In this document: one piece after another, positions 30,257-35,502 of the stretch | Layout of the letters: each line of letters opens with the position of its first letter | Numbering within the stretch: the first letter of the stretch is position 1 | Notes under the pieces: generated by a model | The model's input: the letters and a program-made list of their open reading frames with translations, nothing else | Database searches by the model: none | What the model was told of the DNA's origin: nothing | Assembly (NCBI GenBank): GCA_023375785.1 | Contig: SZWC01007334.1 | Location: 1 to 35,502 of the forward strand | Length of the DNA: 35,502 bases | Source: Penium margaritaceum | Lineage: Eukaryota; Streptophyta; Zygnematophyceae; Desmidiales; Peniaceae | Direction of reading: 5' to 3' | Made by a program: the position numbers and the translations under genes

Positions 30257-30880
30257 NCAATGACGTTGCATCCTTAGACCAACGAAGAAACTGAGCTAAC
30301 CAACCAGACGTTTGAACACCGTCTTTGAACTTAATGCGAGCCACACAGTACCGATTGGGCAGCAAAACTGCCGACCGCCGAACTCGCATACAACTCTTCC
30401 ACTTCCACCACAACTGGCAAAATGCCTTTTAAGGTGGTGTACGGCAAACTTACCGCCACACCTACTGGATTACAGAGTCAGAGTAATATTCCCACAGTTG
30501 ACATCTACCGCTGAGACTTCACAAGCATCTGGGAGGAAACACGGCAATCTCTCACAAAGACGCAAGCAACTATGAAGTAGGCAGCTGACCAAAATCTTAG
30601 TGATGATGTGTTCAACATTGGTGATCGTGTCCTCCTTAGACCTCCAAACATCAAACTCCAAGGACAAGGCTTGACGAAGCTCAAAACCCAGTGGTTGAGA
30701 GCGTTTGAGATCACACGAATGCAAACCCCAGTCGTTGCTCAACTTCGTCTCCATGACAGTATGACAATCTTCTTTGTCTTCCACATCAACAAGCTCAATC
30801 ACTATCAGGACCCCAGTCCAAATTTCCGGGAAGAGACATCGCACATCCACCTCTTGTACAAGTGGACTGGGATACAAAGT
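30257..30880 (+). pseudogene. Family B (+) integrase C-terminal part
   Basis: Begins in the late core domain with the TNEETELTNQTFEHRL block. Then come PTAELAYNSSTSTTTGKMPF, KVVYGKL, TPTGLQSQSNIPTVDIYR (30370-30510), FNIGDRVLLRPPNIKLQGQG (30612-30670), and the GPF/Y-like module TQWLRAFEITRMQTPVVAQL with VFHINKLNHYQDPSPNF. It is colinear with B(-) at 23560-23830 and 15100-15533. In-frame stops occur at about 30300, 30511 and 30576. Confidence 0.88.
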
Positions 30881-30884
30881 ACGT

Positions 30885-31010
30885 GATTTAAGACATCCTC
30901 GGACATCAACGCTGTGGAAAAGCGATCGAGTATCTTGTCAAGTAGTATGGCTACGACTCCACGCACGACGTAAAAAAGCCCTACGAGAACCTCCAGGATG
31001 TCGATCATCT
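30885..31010 (+). pseudogene. Family B (+) chromodomain
   Basis: CGKAIEYLVK, stop, YGYDSTHDVKKPYENLQDV, then DHLINGYF. The Y-L-V-K-W / Y-E-N-L pattern matches the chromodomain of chromoviruses and the B(-) copy at 15043-15230. One stop codon replaces the conserved Trp position. Confidence 0.75.
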
Positions 31011-31072
31011 GATCAATGGCTACTTTCCCCATCACCGGCCTATGACTATTGGCCCGCTGGGAGATTGCAGCT

Positions 31073-31086
31073 AAAAGGGGAGGAAG
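31073..31086 (+). other. Polypurine tract of family B (+)
   Basis: AAAAGGGGAGGAAG immediately precedes the 3' LTR start TGTTACGTC. Confidence 0.85.
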
Positions 31087-31585
31087 TGTTACGTCAGTCC
31101 CTAAAACTCGCGAGAGGGCATTTTTTTATTACATTCATGGTCCACAACGTGGCAACTTCAGGGTTTTTCTGCCATTCGGTGAAGGGCGTTTCGGCCAACT
31201 GCTCGGGCCTCCGGTGTTCCATTCCAAAAGTTCTGGACAGTTTTGACCACTCTCCAGAATGGTCAACAGAAGTGTCCCGAACCATATTGATGTTTTGATA
31301 TCGTTTGGTCCACTTCTCTACAACACTCAAATTTTATAAAGAAGCATATCGAATCCACCACTCACGATGTGACCTTGCACGCGTTGCTTGGCTCGAATGA
31401 CGATGACCCAACTTATGCCTCATTCTCATTTTTAGCATTGTATGCATGTGTTTGACACACTCAACACTTATCATCGAAGTGCACTTACTGTTCAAAACAA
31501 ATTATCCACTTTGTCCCAAACACCCAAATTGTCTAATGTCCCGCACCTCATCCCTGTAAGCTACCTACGTTCTGCTCGGTGTAAA
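31087..31585 (+). repeat. 3' LTR of family B (+)
   Basis: Starts TGTTACGTCAGTCCC and ends near TCGGTGTAAAG. Blocks are shared with the 5' LTR (26656-26850) and the B(-) LTR (14106-15026). The right end is accurate to a few bases because no clean target duplication is visible. Confidence 0.85.
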
Positions 31586-32005
31586 GATAACCCAGATTTG
31601 TGCAAGTTGAAGAGAGCCATTGATTGCGTTGATTGACGGTGTCAATCTCAAATGGAGATGTGGTTTTTGTCAACTGCGACTTTCCTCTGCCACTATAAGC
31701 ATTGTGGATTTGGGGTTTCTTGGCATTCCAGTCTTGCATCCAGACACTGTAGTTGATACTTTCGATGCTGCCGGCTCAAGCAATAATTCACAAAAGTTCT
31801 TCCTGGATGCCAAAGATGGCAGTTTATCACTGAATATCTGTTGTTGTTGTAGAAACAGAGTCTTTTTGGGGCGAGGTCACTGCCAGTGATGATTTTGTGG
31901 AAACGCCATGTACACTTTGCCGTGTTGGACTGTTGACGCAAGCATTTGAGCTTGTACCGTGGATCAGGCTTCTCATTCAATTTTCCAAAGCGTTCAAGTG
32001 TAGCA

Positions 32006-32340
32006 CACATTTTTATCTTTTTTAAGGTTTTCCTGGATGGTCCGGGCAGATTATACCTCCCACTGGGCTCTCTTCTGAGAGCTTCTACTCGGGGAATCGT
32101 TGGTCTGTTTCACGCCATCCATACAAGGAATTGGCTTAGTCTAGTGACATAGTTCCATGCGAGGATGGGTTTGCCGTGCCACCTTCATCACGCTTCCACC
32201 ATCCTCCTTCCACTACTACACAAATCATTGGCTGTGAATCCGAAGTCAATGGGAGAACACCTCCAATAGAGATGCAAACCTGTGCATGCGTGAAGTCACT
32301 CCATGTTTCCGGTGGCGTGAGGGGGTTCTATCATGTCCGA
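32006..32340. repeat. 335-bp direct repeat, left copy
   Basis: Begins CACATTTTTATC and ends ATCATGTCCGA. It reads the same as 32342-32676 at every position compared by eye, and only a single N separates the copies. Confidence 0.95.
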
Positions 32341-32341
32341 N

Positions 32342-32676
32342 CACATTTTTATCTTTTTTAAGGTTTTCCTGGATGGTCCGGGCAGATTATACCTCCCACT
32401 GGGCTCTCTTCTGAGAGCTTCTACTCGGGGAATCGTTGGTCTGTTTCACGCCATCCATACAAGGAATTGGCTTAGTCTAGTGACATAGTTCCATGCGAGG
32501 ATGGGTTTGCCGTGCCACCTTCATCACGCTTCCACCATCCTCCTTCCACTACTACACAAATCATTGGCTGTGAATCCGAAGTCAATGGGAGAACACCTCC
32601 AATAGAGATGCAAACCTGTGCATGCGTGAAGTCACTCCATGTTTCCGGTGGCGTGAGGGGGTTCTATCATGTCCGA
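32342..32676. repeat. 335-bp direct repeat, right copy
   Basis: Second copy of 32006-32340, directly after the N at 32341. Removing one copy plus the N gives a gag that continues in family order. Confidence 0.95.
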
Positions 32677-33229
32677 TTGATTTGCCCGAGAGGTAGTGCG
32701 CCTGCGATCGACAATGTCAGAGCGGTCTCGCGAGCCGTTGATCCAGCTCCCGTCGTCTCCTGCTGTTGTTGGATGGCCTTTAGATTAGACCACCAACTTA
32801 AAGTTGTGCCACGCAAAAGCAAGGTTGTGAGGTCCATTTTCTTTTTGTCATTGTTGACCCTTGCAGCAGTCAAGTACACCTCCAAACTCATAAGCCACAT
32901 CCGAACTGTTGGTCCATTCAAGTTTGCGGGGTTGAGCGGCTTAGGAAGTGACAGTCGAATCTGGGGTTCACTCACAACTTGGATATTTCTCTCGGTGAGC
33001 ACTGCCTCACACGCATGGGAAATCCCAAGCTCCTCCATTATCGCGTTGAGTTATTGGAGCAAATGGTGTCAATGCGCCGGATAGCAACGGTCTAGAAAAT
33101 GGGTCCCGACATGGGAGGCCGCCAACCGTTCTTGGTATTGCAACCAAGATAACATATCACCATCGAACGAGGGATCCACACGTTAGGTTTGTTTGGTTTG
33201 CAACCTCACGAAGTCCGCATGTTGGTCTT

Positions 33230-33719
33230 CAGTGTCTACCTCTGGTTGGACACTCTGTGAGGAGTCTCAAAAGCAAGAACTGTACATGGATGCATTCAAG
33301 GTACAAGCTTTTATACTTGCAGAGCTTTGCTAAAGCTTATGCTTGTAGTGGCTCCATTGGAGCCTACCTCAACCTACAGTCCTACTTGACGCGTCCTTAG
33401 ACTGCCAAATGTCATCCTCAAGGCACGCTCTAGTAAGCTTCCTAGAAGCTTCCTGTCCCAGATTTGGCGACAAAGAAAATTGTGACCGTCGCGAGGATCG
33501 GACCCGAGACCTCTTCTTTGAAACCTTGGTGCCTATTCAACCAAGCCAAAAAGGCATGGTTACTATGATGATCCAGAGGGCCCATACCCATTAAGGGCAG
33601 TGCATTCCTGGCCCATCTCAGAACAGATCAAGGGGGCATACTCCATATAGCACGGCATGCCTTGTCTGTATGTGTAGCTAGCCAGCTAGGCAGTGGACAA
33701 GGTGCATACTATTTCAACA
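33230..33719 (-). repeat. 3' LTR of a second copia element, minus strand
   Basis: Minus strand: starts TGTTGAAATAGTATGC at 33719 after the purine tract AGGGAGAGATT, a typical copia arrangement. It contains TATAAAA (33315-33309) and runs to about 33230, where no exact end could be fixed. It is not similar to the copia LTRs at 987-1538 and 4338-4855, so it is a different copia family. Confidence 0.65.
33309..33315 (-). promoter_or_regulatory. TATA box in the copia LTR
   Basis: TATAAAA on the minus strand, about 400 bp into the LTR and near its 3' part. This fits a U3 promoter upstream of R. No initiation site can be assigned from sequence alone. Confidence 0.5.
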
Positions 33720-33748
33720 AATCTCTCCCTTGCAACTCTGTCAATCTG

Positions 33749-33825
33749 TTGGTAATTGGGCTCCATCAATGCCTTGGGGCTCACCCTTCCTCTGCCGCAC
33801 TCCTCATGCCGAATCCACAAATGCC
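33749..33825. repeat. 77-bp direct repeat, left copy
   Basis: Near-identical to 34029-34105 at an offset of 280 bp (shared GGGCTCCATCAATGCC and CCGCACTCCTCATGC). This copy covers the end of the copia RNase H reading frame and the sequence just before its purine tract. Confidence 0.9.
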
Positions 33826-34020
33826 TGCATAGTGCAAGTCGCTCTCCACCGGCTTGGTCATGCAGTCAGCAAGTATGCTCTTCGTTCCGCAGTGCTGCAA
33901 GTCCACCACGTTCTTCATGACGAGATCATGTGAGTAGTGGTAACGTATGTCGATGTGCTTTGTTCGCCGGGAGATGATCTCGTCTTCAGCTATCGAGATG
34001 GCGCTCATGTTGTCCACATG
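33785..34020 (-). pseudogene. Ty1/copia RNase H C-terminal fragment
   Basis: Minus-strand reading VDNMSAISIAEDEIISRRTK, HIDIRYHYSHDLVMKNVVDL, QHCGTKSILADCMTKPVESD. These are the diagnostic DN-x-S-A-I, RTKHIDIRYHY and LAD-x-x-TKP motifs of copia RNase H. The ORF (34017-33781) runs to a stop and is followed by a purine tract and LTR. RT and the N-terminal half of RNase H are missing: upstream at 34029 the sequence changes to a second copy of the element's own 3' coding end. Related to, but distinct from, the copy at 3601-4258. Confidence 0.9.
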
Positions 34021-34028
34021 TACGACCG

Positions 34029-34105
34029 TTGGTTACTGGGCTCCATCAATGCCTTGGGGCTCACCATTCCTCTGCCGCACTCCTCATGCTGAATCCACGA
34101 ATGCT
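34029..34105. repeat. 77-bp direct repeat, right copy
   Basis: Second copy of 33749-33825 with only a few differences. It lies directly upstream (minus strand) of the RNase H fragment, where RT-RNase H sequence would be expected. Confidence 0.9.
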
Positions 34106-35258
34106 GAGCACTCAGCGTTCTGCTCTCAGCCGCTTTCAGCTGCTCTCAGCCGCCACCAGCAGCCTCCATCTGGAGAGCACAGCTGGCATGCAATGGCGAT
34201 CTCGAAAGCAGCAGCGCGGGAACTCAAGGCTCCGAGGTCAGCAATGCCGCACACGTGGACATCGCAATCCATGCAGGAATCACGACTCGTCCGATCTAGC
34301 CAGCGCTCACCAATAACATCTGACAATAATTCGGCCCCGTCATCAGCTTACAACACACTCAACGCCGACGCTGCCAACACATCATCAACATCGCACAACC
34401 TCCAGAGCCAAGCTACATGGCCATCGCCATGGAGGAGCTTCGCACGGACATGGCGGCTGACTCCCATCAAACACGGCTTATGGAGACTGTATCTTCTCGC
34501 ACTCATCACACTGCTCAGAGTACCCATCTTTTGACTTACCATCCCAACACGACCTGTTTCATGGCCATCGAGACGAACTCGGACCTACCTCTCACAACCA
34601 TTACCATCATCGCCACTGGCAACGCGGCCACATACAAGGAAGAGGTGCCCAGATTGAGATCATCATCTGCCACGCTGGCAACACATCCGAAGTTCAAGAG
34701 GGACCCCTTGGACCCTAGACACCCGCTTCACCTACGACTTTCACTTCAGACAAAATTACCAAGTGCATGAAACGGGCAAATCAAGCCCTACGCCTTGCCA
34801 ATCCTGTGGTTAAAAAAAAAACGGGCAAAAAAGTGGCTACACGGAAAAAATCAGCTCGTGAACAAAAAGAAAGCCGCTCTGAACCAAGCAGGCTTTGGTT
34901 ACCTGTCACATGCAAAATCACCGAGACTTCCGCCGACGACCCGCACTTCCAACACTATTTCAGCGACCAACTCCTTCTCACTTCTTATTCGCTCACCTCC
35001 AGTCCTGACGTTACTCCAAGAACCAAGATCCCGACATCATGGCAGAAGGTACGTCCAAGACCAGTCCATCCTCCGACTTCAAGACAGACATGCTATCTAG
35101 CCTCAGGCCGCAAGAACCCGCTATCCTGCTCATGAAATCTCCCTCCTTTTCAAGGAGAGGAATACTATCCAAACATTCTACCACATGGCCTACAAAAGCT
35201 ACAAACTCGGCGCACTGACTCTCACCCTGACCTCTCTATCTACGCAGGCACAACCACC
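34106..35258. other. Unrecognised stretch with overlapping open frames
   Basis: C/A-rich sequence with few stops in several plus-strand frames. Readings include an AMEELRTDMAADSHQTRLME stretch (34420-34480), a basic VKKKTGKKVATRKKSAREQK stretch (34810-34870), and a MAEGTSKTSPSSDFKTDM stretch from ATG 35039. None matches a family I know with certainty. The base composition and shifting openness look like decayed retroelement ORF1/gag or chance. A host exon cannot be excluded. Confidence 0.35.
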
Positions 35259-35502
35259 ATGGAAGGCATTGAAATCCAACCACCGGCTGGCACACCCATC
35301 GGCCAAACGAGCAACCCACCCACGGCTACAACCGGTAAGCAGCATCACCGTCTAACCAAAGCAGATGGGAAGCCCATCAGACTTCGTAAGGAAAAGGTTC
35401 TCAACCCACCCACCAAATCTGACAACACCTCCAAGAGGAGATGCTTGCTGTCCGAAGGAGAAGACGAGGTTGAAGGTCTGTCTTCGGTTGCATCTCTCAT
35501 TT
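35259..35502 (+). CDS. Short open reading frame running off the right edge
   Basis: ATG at 35259-35261 in a strong initiation context (ACCACCATGG), open for 81 codons to the window end. The reading begins MEGIEIQPPAGTPIGQTSN, continues TKADGKPIRLRKEKV and KSDNTSKRRCLLSEGEDEVE, and is hydrophilic, Pro/Thr-rich, then basic, then acidic. No domain is recognised. A GGTAAG donor-like site lies at about 35334 and a TACGCAGG acceptor-like site just upstream at 35241, so the true exon structure is open. It may be the N-terminus of a host or transposon protein, or chance. Confidence 0.3.
   Translation, partial: MEGIEIQPPAGTPIGQTSNPPTATTGKQHHRLTKADGKPIRLRKEKVLNPPTKSDNTSKRRCLLSEGEDEVEGLSSVASLI

Larger units (their letters stand above)
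26656..31585 (+). mobile_element. Family B gypsy element (+), inserted in the gag of family B (-)
   Basis: 4.9-kb chromovirus with both LTRs, primer site, gag, protease, RT, RNase H, partial integrase, chromodomain and polypurine tract in order. The flanking sequences (26655 leftward, 31591 rightward) are the two halves of one minus-strand B gag. They join at the position equivalent to about 28118 of this very element. A possible imperfect duplication is ATGAT (26651-26655) against AAGAT (about 31584-31588). Confidence 0.88.
31591..33080 (-). pseudogene. Family B (-) gag, N-terminal and central part
   Basis: Minus-strand gag. The N-terminal part is MEELGISHACEAVLTERNIQ, VVSEPQIRLSLPKPLNP, VRMWLMSLEVYLTAARVNND and LTTLLLRGTTLSWWSNLKAI (32667-33038). 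The central part is RFGKLNEKPDPRYKLKCLRQ and WRFHKIITGSDLAPKRLCFY (31860-31990). These match B(+) gag at 27290-27900. A 335-bp duplication with an N (32006-32676) interrupts it. It stops at 31591, where B(+) is inserted, and continues at 26655. Confidence 0.85.

Noticed and set aside
30470..30877. 135-residue minus-strand ORF
   Set aside because: Antisense to the GPF/Y integrase module of B(+), which has clear family motifs on the plus strand.

Overview
This is a eukaryotic, plant-like repeat region and contains no recognisable single-copy host gene. The evidence for a plant is a set of Ty1/copia and chromodomain-bearing Ty3/gypsy (chromovirus) elements, a hAT transposase, and a primer-binding site resembling the plant initiator-Met type (TGGCATCAGAGT at 26852). 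The species cannot be named from sequence alone. Almost every coding stretch is decayed by frameshifts and in-frame stops.

Layout, left to right. (1) 1-4855: two copies of one copia family, head to head. A minus-strand copy (gag 692 to 105, LTR 987-1538) abuts the integrase of a plus-strand copy (integrase-RT-RNase H 1541-4258, 3' LTR 4338-4855). (2) 5529-8365: a degenerate hAT transposase gene with an acidic, Lys-rich tail. (3) 8727-10480: a minisatellite-like array of ~110-130 bp units that flips strand twice. (4) 10490-13967: a 5'-truncated gypsy element of family A (RT, RNase H, integrase, chromodomain, 3' LTR) on the plus strand. (5) 14106 to about 33080: a minus-strand gypsy element of a second family, B, split twice by younger insertions. 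(6) 33230-34105: the 3' end of another copia element on the minus strand. (7) 34106-35502: unrecognised sequence with a short ORF that runs off the right edge.

The main result is the nesting in region 5. The B(-) integrase is interrupted at 15539-23549 by an 8.0-kb family A element, A(-). A(-) has both LTRs, a polypurine tract and a 5-bp target duplication (TGGCT at 15534-15538 and 23550-23554). The B(-) gag is interrupted at about 26656-31585 by a second, plus-strand family B element, B(+), so the family inserted into itself. Reading the minus strand and skipping the two insertions gives the B(-) order gag, protease, RT, RNase H, integrase, chromodomain, LTR.

Two of the four N characters look like compressed assembly gaps. 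At 32341 an N separates two apparently identical 335-bp copies. At 30256 an N sits where about 0.7 kb of integrase is missing. I found no host defence, metabolic or regulatory system. What is unusual is the transposon stratigraphy, the strand-flipping satellite, a possible MITE-like insert in an LTR, and the assembly joins.
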